In this document: positions 12,528 through 20,731 of the stretch, piece after piece
How positions within the stretch are numbered: position 1 is the first letter of the stretch
Layout of the letters: each line of letters begins with the position of its first letter
Assembly: GCA_020633625.1 (NCBI GenBank)
Contig: JACKDJ010000025.1
Location: 1 to 60,505, forward strand
Direction: 5' to 3'
Length of the DNA: 60,505 nt
Origin: Myxococcales bacterium
Lineage (GTDB): Bacteria; Myxococcota_A; Bradymonadia; REDH01
Translations under genes and position numbers: made by a program
The notes under the pieces: generated by a model
What the model was told of the DNA's origin: nothing
The model's database searches: none
Seen by the model: the letters and a program-made list of their open reading frames with translations, nothing else

Positions 12528-13790
12528 TCACCGCGCGCGGCTCCTCCAGGCAGCGAGGCGGGCGCACGCATCTCGGTCTCCCACAGCCTCGGCGATCACG
12601 GTGTGAAGCGCCACCCCGACCTCTGCGACGGCGTCTGGAGATGCCTCCGTCGCCTCGTGCCAGAGCGCCATGTCGCCGACGTCGAAGCGCCCGTGTCCGG
12701 TCGCCTCGCAGCTCGCGCGGAACGCGACCTCCTCGCCCGAGCCGAGGCGGAGCGACACGACGACCGCGTCTGGCGCTTCGACCAGGCGCTCGATGACAGC
12801 GGCGCCGACTCTGCTGTCGACCATCAGGGGGCCCAATCGGCGGAGCGGCCCTCCCGGCTGATCCTCGGCGAGGACGGGGTCGGTCCCGCCGTAGTCCTCG
12901 TAGCGGTTTAGCGGGTGGAGAACGAACGCGAGCAGGCCCGCCGCCAACGCGGTGCGAGGCACGGACTTTGGGATGTCGACCCGGAGCTGCGGCGGGTCGA
13001 CCGACCCCGCGCCGGCGAGGCCGGGGAGCAGGGCGAGCGCGACGAGCAGGAGCATCGCCGACGGGAACAGGATCTGCCCGTCGTGCGTGTGCGTGCCGAT
13101 CGCTATCACCGCATGCATCGCGATCAGCGCAGTGGAAACGCCGACGGCCGCGAGCCGCGAAAATGGCATGAGGAACGCGGCGAGCTCGGAGAGATGCGAG
13201 ACGACACCGGCCGCGATGCCGACGGGTCGGCTCGTCATCGCGAGCACGACGAGCTCGGCGAGCCCTTGCTCCGACCCGCCCTGTTGTTCCAGCACAGTCG
13301 CCGCGGTCGTGTAGCTGAGCCCCCACAGAGGGCCGCCGCGCAGCAGCTTGCTGAGTCCAGCGTTCGTGTAGACGGCCGCGAGCGCGGCGAGCGCGAGCTG
13401 CCTGCCGAGCCGCCCCGTGTTGGGTCCGCGGGTCAACCCAGCGCCAGCCAGCCAGCCGACGAGCGCCGCAGCTCCGTAGAACAGGTGGCGCTCGGCGAAC
13501 CCGTTCGCGGCGAACCGGGACTCTGCGAGCGTCACGAGCGCGGCCAGCGACACGATGCCGCTGCGCCACCGCCGCTCCGCGCTAGCGAAGTGCAGACCGG
13601 AGAGGGCGACGACGGCGATGAGGCTCGCTCTCGCGGCGGGATGCGTGAGCGCGAACAGGAGCGTCCTGTCCGGGGACACCGGCGAGATCGGGATCACGCC
13701 GCAGACAGACGCGTCGATGCAGAATGCGACCCACAGGGACCACCGCGCCACGACGTCGGCCTGGGCCGGGGTCAGCGTCGGCCGCGACAC
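12528..13790 (-). CDS. Multi-pass membrane protein, HTTM-like
   Basis: 420 residues with about nine hydrophobic helices in the first 300 residues, then a soluble C-terminal domain of about 110 residues. The segment AVYTNAGLSKLLRGGPLW resembles the signature of the HTTM (horizontally transferred transmembrane) family related to vitamin K-dependent gamma-carboxylase, but the match is judged by eye. GTG 13790 (MSRPTLTPAQ) is chosen because GAGGTG precedes it by 4 nt and the frame upstream is noncoding; it overlaps the preceding gene by 19 nt, so the two are coupled. Substrate unknown. The C-terminal domain begins NRYEDYGGTDPVL and ends in an Arg-rich tail. Confidence 0.75.
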   Translation of the reverse strand: MSRPTLTPAQADVVARWSLWVAFCIDASVCGVIPISPVSPDRTLLFALTHPAARASLIAVVALSGLHFASAERRWRSGIVSLAALVTLAESRFAANGFAERHLFYGAAALVGWLAGAGLTRGPNTGRLGRQLALAALAAVYTNAGLSKLLRGGPLWGLSYTTAATVLEQQGGSEQGLAELVVLAMTSRPVGIAAGVVSHLSELAAFLMPFSRLAAVGVSTALIAMHAVIAIGTHTHDGQILFPSAMLLLVALALLPGLAGAGSVDPPQLRVDIPKSVPRTALAAGLLAFVLHPLNRYEDYGGTDPVLAEDQPGGPLRRLGPLMVDSRVGAAVIERLVEAPDAVVVSLRLGSGEEVAFRASCEATGHGRFDVGDMALWHEATEASPDAVAEVGVALHTVIAEAVGDRDACARLAAWRSRAR

Positions 13791-14206
13791 CGTGCCACCT
13801 CGCACTCTTCGACGAGCGCACCGCCGTTCGCCAAGTCCCACGTCCGACGCACGATCCGGATTGGCTCCGATGGCTCTCCGACCGCGTCGGCGCGATGCTC
13901 GGCGAGTCGTTGGACCAACCGCTGCTCGATGTAGGGGATCCCCGCGGCGGTGCCCGGTATCGCCGCGCACTCGTGCCACTCCGATCGGTCCGGGCAGTCG
14001 TTCACGACGAAGTCGCTCGCCGCATACGCGCGCCCGGTCTCGTCTACGACGACCGTGCGTTCCACCAGGGAATTCCAGCGTGCGCGCGCGTACATCGAGA
14101 ACGTCGAGAACGGGAACAGGTTGCCGACCGTCCACGCGACCGCGACATACACACCAATGACCGTCGCCGAAGCTCGGCCGGAGGCGCTCTGAAGTATGCT
14201 GGGCAT
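13772..14206 (-). CDS. Small single-pass membrane protein paired with the HTTM-like gene
   Basis: 144 residues. One hydrophobic helix near the N-terminus (VIGVYVAVAWTVGNLFPFS) is followed by FSMYARARW and a soluble domain containing four cysteines. No domain recognised with confidence. Its last 19 nt overlap the start of the HTTM-like gene, so the products probably assemble or act together. ATG 14206 has no clear Shine-Dalgarno, so the exact start is uncertain. The 180 bp upstream is shared with the divergent MOSC gene. Confidence 0.7.
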   Translation of the reverse strand: MPSILQSASGRASATVIGVYVAVAWTVGNLFPFSTFSMYARARWNSLVERTVVVDETGRAYAASDFVVNDCPDRSEWHECAAIPGTAAGIPYIEQRLVQRLAEHRADAVGEPSEPIRIVRRTWDLANGGALVEECEVARCRGRR

Positions 14207-14332
14207 GAGGTCGAACCGGCCTATTCCGAACGCGACGGCCCAGGCTACTCGTCGGGCTCGGTCGGCTCAAGGGGCGACGCGTCTCGGCGCCAGGACGCGC
14301 AAAGCGCCGCAGGTGTGGTCAATGGACGACCG

Positions 14333-14362
14333 TTCGACATCGCAGCGACGGGCCACTATGCT
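14333..14362 (+). promoter_or_regulatory. Possible sigma70-type promoter of the MOSC gene
   Basis: TTCGAC (14333-14338) and TATGCT (14357-14362) separated by 18 bp, ending 24 bp before ATG 14386. The -10 matches four of six consensus bases; the -35 is weak. Composition-driven chance occurrence cannot be excluded. Confidence 0.3.
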
Positions 14363-14385
14363 GACGGGCCCGGACGCCCGAACAG

Positions 14386-15165
14386 ATGCCGACCATCAGC
14401 CAGCTCTTCGTCCATCCGCTCAAGTCGTGCCGCGCCGCCAGCGTGTCGACGCTCGAGCTGGACGCCGTCGGCCCATGTGACGATCGCCGCTGGATGGTCG
14501 TCGACTCGTCCGGGCGCTTCGTCTCGCTTCGGACCGTGCCCGGGCTTACCCAGCTCGACGCTGAGCCCCTCGAGGGCGGCCTCCTTCGACTCCAACTCGG
14601 CGGGCGATCCGTCGTCGCTCGACCGACCGCGTCGCTGCTGGAAGTACATGTGTGGCGAGACTCGCTCGAGGCGCGCGTTGCCGACGAGGACGCGTGCACT
14701 TGGATTGCCGAGAGACTCGATCTCCCGGGCGCGCGGCTGGTCGCGCTAAACCAGCCCCGCGACACGGACCCGCGCTACGCGGCCGGTGGCGCGGTCGGCT
14801 TCGCAGACGGCTACCCTCTCCTGGTCGCGACGGAGTCGGCGGTCGCCGACGCCTGCGGAGTCACCGGCGTGGACGTCGACCCCAGAAGGTTCAGGCCCAA
14901 CGTCGTGCTCGCGGGCGTTGGTCTCGGCGAAGATGCAGGCTGGCGAACTCTGCGCTGCGGCGAGGTCATCCTCGACCTCGTGAAGCCCTGCGAGCGGTGC
15001 ATCGCGATCGACGTCGACCCGGCGACCGGAGCCCGAGACGAGCGATCGCTTGTCCGAGCGTTGGCGCGCCGAGACCCCGGACCGCCCGTGGTGCTGGGCT
15101 GGAACGCGGTGTCGCGGAGGCCAGGAGTCCTGCGCGTTGGCGACGCGGTAGAGGTGTTGGCGTGA
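14386..15165 (+). CDS. MOSC domain protein (YcbX-like)
   Basis: 259 residues: an N-terminal MOSC beta-barrel (residues 1-120, beginning ISQLFVHPLKSCR) followed by a MOSC domain. The MOSC signature Cys lies in LVKPCERCIAIDVDP, and RFRPNVVLAG is the typical preceding strand. MOSC proteins carry a molybdenum cofactor or transfer sulfur; the YcbX type reduces N-hydroxylated compounds with a redox partner. No ferredoxin domain is fused, unlike E. coli YcbX. Its TGA overlaps the GTG of the following CDF transporter, forming an operon. It fits with mogA and msrP in this window as part of Mo biology. Confidence 0.9.
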   Translation: MPTISQLFVHPLKSCRAASVSTLELDAVGPCDDRRWMVVDSSGRFVSLRTVPGLTQLDAEPLEGGLLRLQLGGRSVVARPTASLLEVHVWRDSLEARVADEDACTWIAERLDLPGARLVALNQPRDTDPRYAAGGAVGFADGYPLLVATESAVADACGVTGVDVDPRRFRPNVVLAGVGLGEDAGWRTLRCGEVILDLVKPCERCIAIDVDPATGARDERSLVRALARRDPGPPVVLGWNAVSRRPGVLRVGDAVEVLA

Positions 15166-16139
15166 GCGCCGCCCGGTCGGCCTCGGTCCGCTGGGCGCTC
15201 GTCGGACTCGTCGGAAGCGTCGCGCTCATCGCCCTCAAGGGGCTCGGGTACGTAGTGACCGGTAGCGCGGCGATGCTCTCCGACGCGCTGGAGTCGCTGG
15301 TCCACCTCGTCACGTCGAGCTTTGCGCTCTACGCGGTCTGGCTCGGCGGTCTGCCGCGCGACGCCAACCACCCGTACGGACACGGGAAAGTCGAGTACCT
15401 GTCGGCCGCGGTCGAGGGGGTCCTCGTGTTGGTCGCGGGGGTCGGGGTCGCGATTATCGGGGTCCGGCGCCTAGCGGCCCCCGTCGAGCTGCCGTCGATG
15501 TGGCTTGGGGCTGGCTTCTCGCTCGCGGCCGCGCTGATCGCGCTGTTGTTGGGGCAGCTTCTGCTGCGCGCCGGTCGGCGTCTCAACTCGCCAACGCTCG
15601 AGGCCGACGGAGTGCACATCCGCGCCGACGCGCTGACCAGCTTCGGCGCATTCTTCGGCCTCGCGGTCGTAGCTCTCACCGGCTGGGTGGTGCTCGACGC
15701 GCTCATCGCGCTCGGACTCGGCCTGTGGCTCATCTGGCATGGCGGCGTCGTCGTCCGTGCCGCGGTGGGTGGTATCCTGGACGAGGTTCGCCCGGGCCTC
15801 CTCGACCGCATCGGCCAGTCGCTGCTCGTGGCCCGAGAGCCTGGGTGGATCCTCCCCCACGCGACCAAGGTCCACCGCCTCGGCCAAGCCGTCCACATCG
15901 ACTTGCACCTCGTCTTTCCGCGCTACTGGCCGCTAGAGCGCGCGCACGCGGCCTCGCACGCCGCCGCCGACGCGATCCGCCGAGAGTTTGGGGACGAGAC
16001 CGACGTCATGGTGCACCTCGAGTCCTGCGAGCCGACGAACTGCGTCGCGTGCGACGTAGATGACTGCCCCGTTCGCTCGGCGGCGTCCGACGGCATCGGG
16101 GACTGGCGCGGGAGCTGGATCTCGAGGCGCCTTCGTTAG
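15162..16139 (+). CDS. Cation diffusion facilitator (CDF) metal transporter
   Basis: 325-residue inner-membrane divalent metal/proton antiporter. Six hydrophobic helices, the PYGHGKVEYL signature and HxxxD in TM5 (HIRADALTS) identify the CDF family. In TM2 the ligand pair is E-x3-H (SDALESLVHL) where YiiP has D-x3-D, so metal preference may differ. The cytoplasmic C-terminal domain ends in a Cys cluster (CEPTNCVACDVDDCPVR) typical of one CDF subgroup. GTG 15162 overlaps the MOSC stop. Likely exports Zn, Fe or Mn; which one is not decidable from sequence. Confidence 0.9.
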   Translation: MSAARSASVRWALVGLVGSVALIALKGLGYVVTGSAAMLSDALESLVHLVTSSFALYAVWLGGLPRDANHPYGHGKVEYLSAAVEGVLVLVAGVGVAIIGVRRLAAPVELPSMWLGAGFSLAAALIALLLGQLLLRAGRRLNSPTLEADGVHIRADALTSFGAFFGLAVVALTGWVVLDALIALGLGLWLIWHGGVVVRAAVGGILDEVRPGLLDRIGQSLLVAREPGWILPHATKVHRLGQAVHIDLHLVFPRYWPLERAHAASHAAADAIRREFGDETDVMVHLESCEPTNCVACDVDDCPVRSAASDGIGDWRGSWISRRLR

Positions 16140-16211
16140 GCAGGCGCCGGGCGGGCACCGGGGCTTGGCCGCCTCGGGTCGTGCCGTCGGGTGTTGGCGG
16201 CGTCGCGTCGA

Positions 16212-16263
16212 GCCGTCCGGCCGCGCCGTCCGGCCGCGCCGTCGGGCCGAGCCGTCGGGTGGG
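16212..16263. repeat. 13-bp tandem repeat, four copies
   Basis: Copies at 16212, 16225, 16238 and 16251: two identical GCCGTCCGGCCGC, then GCCGTCGGGCCGA and GCCGTCGGGTGGG. It lies in the 242-bp gap between the CDF gene and a small ORF. Each unit contains the palindromic core CGGCCG or GGCC. Could be a slipped-strand microsatellite or a protein-binding array. Confidence 0.85.
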
Positions 16264-16299
16264 GCCCTCGTCTCGGGCGGTGACGGTGGGCGCAAGACC

Positions 16300-16329
16300 C
16301 CGACCGGTCGTCGGAACCGCGCTTTTTTT
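16300..16329 (+). terminator. Possible terminator of the MOSC-CDF operon
   Basis: A small inverted repeat (CCGAC, 5-nt loop, GTCGG) followed within 10 nt by an uninterrupted run of seven T, the longest T tract in the vicinity. The stem is short, so efficiency is uncertain. Confidence 0.4.
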
Positions 16330-16381
16330 GCCCCCATCCCAGCGGCCTGGGACGATCGTACGGACTCTCGCCGAGGCACCG

Positions 16382-16618
16382 ATGCAATCCGTCCACAACA
16401 CCACTCGTCCATCTCGCCCGCTGCGCCGGCGCGCGCGCTTCGACCGTCCGGATCTGCGCCCCGGAAATCAGGCGTGGTGGCGCGGCACCCTTTTCCGGAT
16501 CGAACAGGTCGAACTGCAGGGGGAGCAGTGGGTCGCCGTCGTCTCGCGTCCATCGGAGCCGGCCGACGGAGCGCGGTGCTGGTTCGCGCCGGTGACCGAG
16601 CTCTCGTACGAGCCCTAG
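16382..16618 (+). CDS. Small conserved-looking protein of unknown function
   Basis: 78 residues starting MQSVHNTTRPSRPLRRRARF; the C-terminal two-thirds (WWRGTLFRIEQVELQGEQWV) looks like a small beta-barrel or Tudor/SH3-like fold, with a basic N-terminus that might bind nucleic acid. No family recognised. GAGG lies 7 nt before ATG 16382. The frame is open upstream, but the upstream codons lie in the repeat/terminator region and have noncoding composition. Reality of the gene is inferred from composition and ribosome site. Confidence 0.55.
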   Translation: MQSVHNTTRPSRPLRRRARFDRPDLRPGNQAWWRGTLFRIEQVELQGEQWVAVVSRPSEPADGARCWFAPVTELSYEP

Positions 16619-16714
16619 CGCCGCGCCTTGCGTGGCGCACGCCGCGTTGATACCACCGGCGTCCAGCCCGCGGTCGCCGGGCGGGTGTGCGCAGACGCGA
16701 GCCGGGACGAGAGC

Positions 16715-18088
16715 GTGAACGAACGACCAAGGACGAACGTCGCGGGGAGCGCGCTGCGCCGAAGATTCAACGCCGTCATTGGAGGTGTGGTCGCGGCTGG
16801 GGGCTGCGCCGGCTACAACCTGGAACGGACTCCGGATCCCGTTGAGGTCCCGGTCGTTGTCGTCGATCCGTGCGAGGGCGTCGCGAGTGAGGTGGTCACG
16901 CGGCTGTCGGAGCGCCGCGAGGCAGTCGCGTGCGGCGCGCCGGTGAGTCTCGGTTTCGACGAGGTCTCCGACCTGTTCGAGTACGGGCCGTGGGAGCCGC
17001 AAGGGGTCGCTGTCTTCGTCATCGACTGCGCCGATCGCGCCGACTGTGACGCCGCGACGCAGCCAGCCCTCCTCGGACTCGCGCTCTACGCTGCGACTAC
17101 CGTGGAGCCGGACGATCTGCGCGCCGCGTCGCGCTCGCTCGGCGAGCCACGTGCCGACCTCTTCACGGCGCGGTACGCGGCGGCGCGTCAGCTTCTCGAC
17201 GAGCGCGGGGCCGCGCTGGATGCGCCGCGCCGCGAGGTCTACGTCGAGTTGCCCGCTGCCACGCGGACGGAGCGGCGGACTTTCGAGGCACGTCACGCAA
17301 GCGAAATCGCCCAGCTCGATGCGCTGCAGACCATCGCGACCGCCGAGCTGTCGGGGGGAGCCGTGGCCGATGAGTCGATCGTTGAGCTCCGCGAGCTGCG
17401 GCGAGCGTTCGTCGCCGCCTGCGCCCCTCAACACACGCTCGACGAGCTCGTGAGTTGCCTGCGCGGCCCCGTGGCCAGACCGATCACACGCCTCCTCGTC
17501 CGCGCCGAGGCCTCGCGAGGAGCCGTCGGAGCCGCCCACGTCGAGCTGGACCTTCTGTCGGTCGGTCCCCCCGCCGACACATTCATGTCCGACCTCGCAG
17601 AGCGGCAGACCATCGCGCTCGCCGCGCTCGCGCCCGACGAGAGAGAGGCGGGTGCGAGGGTGGCCGACGCGCCGGTGGCGGCGCCGCCCGAGCCCGACCT
17701 CGGCGAAGGCGTCGGTGCCGCGACTCTCGTCACCGGTCGTATCTCGCGACTGAGGGCGGGCGACGCCGGCGTCCGCCTGGAGTTCCAGCGCGTCTACCTG
17801 GAGCCCCGAGCGTTCACGTGCGTCGCGGGCGACGAGCTCCGCGTGCACTGGGGGGACCGCCAGCTCGAGTTGCCGGACTGCACGCGAGGCTTCCGCAGCC
17901 GCATTCGCCACCTCCCAGACGCCATCACGGTCGATGCCGGGTCCGCGGACTCCGTCGTCGCCGGTGAGGTCGTCGAGGCCTGGGTGGATCCGTCCAGTCG
18001 CATCGGAGCGGTGGTCCGCGCGTTCGCAGACGAGAGCGCGACGGCGCCGAGACTCGTCGGGGGCTTCGAGGTCGCAGACACGCCCTAG
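16715..18088 (+). CDS. Exported envelope protein of unknown function
   Basis: 457 residues. The N-terminus has a basic stretch then a hydrophobic segment ending GGVVAAGGCAGYN, a possible but weak lipoprotein site. The mature part alternates helical, Glu/Arg/Ala-rich stretches with paired cysteines (for example CADRADC and CAPQHTLDELVSC) and a C-terminal beta-rich domain of about 130 residues with FTCVAGDELRVHWGDRQ. No recognised family. GTG 16715 is preferred because a GACGAGAG site precedes it and the signal begins there; the frame is open upstream but noncoding. Monocistronic. Confidence 0.7.
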   Translation: MNERPRTNVAGSALRRRFNAVIGGVVAAGGCAGYNLERTPDPVEVPVVVVDPCEGVASEVVTRLSERREAVACGAPVSLGFDEVSDLFEYGPWEPQGVAVFVIDCADRADCDAATQPALLGLALYAATTVEPDDLRAASRSLGEPRADLFTARYAAARQLLDERGAALDAPRREVYVELPAATRTERRTFEARHASEIAQLDALQTIATAELSGGAVADESIVELRELRRAFVAACAPQHTLDELVSCLRGPVARPITRLLVRAEASRGAVGAAHVELDLLSVGPPADTFMSDLAERQTIALAALAPDEREAGARVADAPVAAPPEPDLGEGVGAATLVTGRISRLRAGDAGVRLEFQRVYLEPRAFTCVAGDELRVHWGDRQLELPDCTRGFRSRIRHLPDAITVDAGSADSVVAGEVVEAWVDPSSRIGAVVRAFADESATAPRLVGGFEVADTP

Positions 18089-18198
18089 CGGCTCGTCGTG
18101 CGGCGGGGCTCATTTCGTGTAGGTGTGTGTGCGGTACGTGCCCCCGGTTGCGGTGCCGCTGGCGCGGCCGCCGTTGGCGCGATACCTTGAATACCCGC

Positions 18199-18226
18199 GC
18201 ACCCAGTTCGTCTGCAGCCTGGGTGC
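18199..18226. promoter_or_regulatory. Inverted repeat upstream of the first cysteine-repeat gene
   Basis: Perfect 8-bp inverted repeat GCACCCAG / CTGGGTGC with a 12-nt spacer, 111 bp after the preceding stop and 58 bp before ATG 18284. It could be a regulator site or a transcript hairpin; there is no T tract. Confidence 0.45.
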
Positions 18227-18283
18227 CACGGCCCCCGAACTCCTCCCCAATGCGGAAGATCCGCCTATCTGGAGCCAAACGGT

Positions 18284-18595
18284 ATGAACTCCCTCCGTAC
18301 CTTCCTCCTTGCGGCGCTCTGTGCCACCGGCGCCATGTTCGCCGTGGCGTCCAACGCCTCTGCGCAGTGTACGAACACGTGCGGCACCGCCGACGACGGT
18401 GACTGCGACGACGGCGGCCCCGGCTCGTCGTACTCCGTGTGCGAGCTGGGCACGGACTGCAACGACTGCGGTCCGCGCTTCTGCAACAACAGCTGCGCCA
18501 CCGCCAACGACGGCGACTGCGACGACGGCGGCCCCGGCTCGGCCTACTCGGTCTGTGACCTCGGCACGGACTGCAACGACTGCGGAGTCCGCTAG
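18284..18595 (+). CDS. Secreted cysteine-repeat protein, two repeats
   Basis: 103 residues. A clear signal peptide (MNSLRTFLLAALCATGAMFA, cleavage after SNASA) leads directly into two copies of a 37-residue repeat with the pattern C-x3-C-TAxDGDCDDGGPGSxYSVC-xLGTDC-xDCGxR. Each repeat has six cysteines and an Asp-rich CDDGG core, suggesting a disulfide-stapled, possibly calcium-binding module. Paralogue of the next gene, sharing the same signal-peptide sequence pattern and the same TGGAGCCA ribosome-site region 9 nt before the start. No characterised family recognised. Confidence 0.85.
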   Translation: MNSLRTFLLAALCATGAMFAVASNASAQCTNTCGTADDGDCDDGGPGSSYSVCELGTDCNDCGPRFCNNSCATANDGDCDDGGPGSAYSVCDLGTDCNDCGVR

Positions 18596-18610
18596 GAACG
18601 GCCGAGGACC

Positions 18611-18637
18611 CGGGTGCGGTCCGGTGGACCGCACCCG
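18611..18637 (+). terminator. Hairpin between the two cysteine-repeat genes
   Basis: Perfect 12-bp stem (CGGGTGCGGTCC) with a 3-nt loop, 15 bp after the stop of the first gene; a further GGACC/GGTCC pairing extends it with one bulge. No T tract, so it may attenuate or protect the transcript rather than terminate fully. Confidence 0.6.
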
Positions 18638-18742
18638 CGGTCCCCGGAACGCGGCGGTCGCGCCCGAGCGAAGCCGCCGCGCCGCGCGGTCCTCGTTCAC
18701 CCCTTCCTCTGCGGCAAGTCCGCGCCTCTGGAGCCACAAGGC

Positions 18743-19516
18743 ATGAACACCTTCCGTACCTTCATTCTCGCCGCGCTCTGTACGACCGGCGCCTCGTTCG
18801 CCCTCGCGTCGAACGCCTCTGCTCAATGCACCAACTCGTGCGCCACGGCGAACGACGGTGAGTGCGACGACGGCGGCCCGGGCTCGATGTACTCGGTCTG
18901 CGGGCTCGGCACGGACTGCAACGACTGCGGTCCCCGCGCTCAGGCGCCCGCTGCGGCGGTCGGTGGCGGCTGCACCAACACGTGCTCGACGGCGAACGAC
19001 GGCGAGTGCGACGACGGCGGCCCTGGCTCGATGTACTCGATCTGCGGGCTCGGCACGGACTGCAACGACTGCGGCCCGCGCTCCGGCGGTGTCGCCGCTC
19101 AGGCGCAGCCCGCCCGCGCTGCTGGGCTCTGCGCCAACACCTGCGCGTCGGCAAACGACAACGAGTGCGACGACGGCGGCCCCGGCTCGATGTACTCCGT
19201 ATGCGCCTTCGGGACCGACTGCGCTGACTGCGGCGCTCGCGTCGCAGCCGACGGTCCGAACGTCGGCGGCCTCTGCGCAAACACGTGCGCGTCGGCCAGC
19301 GATGGCGAGTGCGACGACGGCGGCCCCGGCTCGATGTACTCGATCTGCGACCTCGGCACGGACTGCAACGACTGCGGACATCGGCAGCCCCCTGGCGGCC
19401 AGTGCACCAACACGTGCGCGTCCGCCAACGACAACGAGTGCGACGACGGCGGCCCCGGCTCGATGTACTCGATCTGCGCCCTCGGCACCGACTGCAACGA
19501 CTGCGGCCCGCGCTGA
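18743..19516 (+). CDS. Secreted cysteine-repeat protein, five repeats
   Basis: 257 residues: signal peptide (MNTFRTFILAALCTTGASFA, cleavage after SNASA) followed by five copies of the same 37-residue six-cysteine repeat found in the upstream gene (core ECDDGGPGSMYS-[VI]-C, end TDCxDCGxR). Copies are joined by 6-16-residue linkers rich in Ala, Gly, Gln and Pro. ATG 18743 is set by the signal peptide and GGAG 9 nt upstream. It looks like an intragenic repeat expansion after gene duplication. Predicted extracellular, about 30 disulfide-forming cysteines. A structural or metal-binding surface role is inference. Confidence 0.88.
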   Translation: MNTFRTFILAALCTTGASFALASNASAQCTNSCATANDGECDDGGPGSMYSVCGLGTDCNDCGPRAQAPAAAVGGGCTNTCSTANDGECDDGGPGSMYSICGLGTDCNDCGPRSGGVAAQAQPARAAGLCANTCASANDNECDDGGPGSMYSVCAFGTDCADCGARVAADGPNVGGLCANTCASASDGECDDGGPGSMYSICDLGTDCNDCGHRQPPGGQCTNTCASANDNECDDGGPGSMYSICALGTDCNDCGPR

Positions 19517-19560
19517 AATCCAGCAGCGCCGACCTGCGCGCGCTCGTCAGAGCTTGGTCA

Positions 19561-19605
19561 CGAACGCCCTCCGGCCGCATCGCGGCCGGAGGGCGTTCGC
19601 TTTTC
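19561..19605 (+). terminator. Strong intrinsic terminator of the cysteine-repeat locus
   Basis: Perfect 18-bp stem starting CGAACGCCCTCCGGCCGC with a 3-nt loop (ATC), immediately followed by CTTTTCG. 44 bp past the stop of the five-repeat gene. The most convincing intrinsic terminator in the window. Confidence 0.92.
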
Positions 19606-19672
19606 GTGCATGTCTTCGACGCAGGGTTCCGCTATAGCCCCGGTCCCGTCCGCTCGACTTCCGGTCCACGCG

Positions 19673-20731
19673 ATGCACCAGACCGACGATCTCAGGATCG
19701 AGCAGCTCCGCCCGCTGCTCCCACCGGCGATCCTCATCGAGGAGATCCCCCTCTCTGAGCAGACATCGGCCGTCGTCGCCGCCTCGCGCCGCGCAATCGC
19801 TGACATCGTTCAGCGACGCGACGACCGCCTGCTCGTCGTCGTCGGACCCTGCTCGATCCACGATGTGTCGGCAGCGCTCGAGTATGGCCGCCGCCTCCGC
19901 GCCGAGGCGGACCGCTTCGCGGACGAGCTGCTCCTCGTCATGCGCGTCTACTTCGAGAAGCCCCGGACGACCGTCGGCTGGAAGGGGCTGATCAATGATC
20001 CACGCCTCGACGGGACCTTCGACATCAACAACGGTCTACGAACGGCGCGCTCCCTGCTCGCCCAGCTCGGCGAGCTCGGTGTGCCAGCCGGCACCGAGTA
20101 CCTCGACACCATCAGCCCCCAGTTCATCGCTGACCTCGTTTCGTGGGGAGCGATCGGTGCCCGTACCACAGAGAGTCAGGTCCACCGCGAGCTGGCGTCC
20201 GGCCTCTCAATGCCGGTCGGCTTCAAGAACGGCACGGGCGGCTCCATACAGATCGCCGTCGACGCCGTGCGCGCGGCGCGGCATCCGCATCGCTTCCTCT
20301 CGGTCACAAAGCAGGGGCTCGCGGCGATCGTCGCGACGCGCGGCAACGAGGACTGCCATGTCATTCTCCGCGGAGCGAATGCGGGCCCGAACTACGACGC
20401 CGGCCACGTCGCGACTGCGAGCCGCCTTCTCGCCGACGCCGGGCTTCCTGCGGCGCTGATGATCGACTGCAGCCACGGCAACAGCCGGAAAGACCCCGCT
20501 CGACAGGCGACGGTCGCTGCGAGTGTTGGGGAGCAGCTCGCGGCCGGAGAGCACGCGATCCGCGGGGTGATGATCGAGAGCCACCTCGTCGGCGGCCGTC
20601 AGGACTACAACCGCGACAACGCGGTCTTCGGGCAGAGCATCACCGACGCGTGCCTCGGCTGGGACGAGACGCTGCCGCTCTTCGAGTCGCTGGCCGCCGC
20701 CGTCCGCGCGCGCCGCGCGTCTGACATCTAG
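19673..20731 (+). CDS. aroG: 3-deoxy-7-phosphoheptulonate (DAHP) synthase, class I
   Basis: 352 residues; condenses phosphoenolpyruvate with erythrose-4-phosphate, the first step of aromatic amino acid synthesis. It aligns end to end with E. coli AroG/F/H: DDLRIEQLRPLLPP, VVVGPCSIHD, VYFEKPRTTVGWKGLINDP, WGAIGARTTESQVHRELASG, SVTKQG and GVMIESHLVGG. ATG 19673 is chosen because the encoded start lines up with the AroG N-terminus; the earlier ATG at 19610 falls directly after the terminator. Feedback specificity (Phe, Tyr or Trp) cannot be assigned. Its stop shares CTAG with the convergent msrP stop. Confidence 0.95.
   Translation: MHQTDDLRIEQLRPLLPPAILIEEIPLSEQTSAVVAASRRAIADIVQRRDDRLLVVVGPCSIHDVSAALEYGRRLRAEADRFADELLLVMRVYFEKPRTTVGWKGLINDPRLDGTFDINNGLRTARSLLAQLGELGVPAGTEYLDTISPQFIADLVSWGAIGARTTESQVHRELASGLSMPVGFKNGTGGSIQIAVDAVRAARHPHRFLSVTKQGLAAIVATRGNEDCHVILRGANAGPNYDAGHVATASRLLADAGLPAALMIDCSHGNSRKDPARQATVAASVGEQLAAGEHAIRGVMIESHLVGGRQDYNRDNAVFGQSITDACLGWDETLPLFESLAAAVRARRASDI

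Noticed and set aside
16136..17911. 591-residue minus-strand frame
   Set aside because: Opposite to the exported 457-residue gene; no motif, composition of an antisense frame.
18390..19516. Array-like DNA repeats
   Set aside because: Not CRISPR: they encode in-frame cysteine repeats, spacers are not unique DNA and lengths vary.
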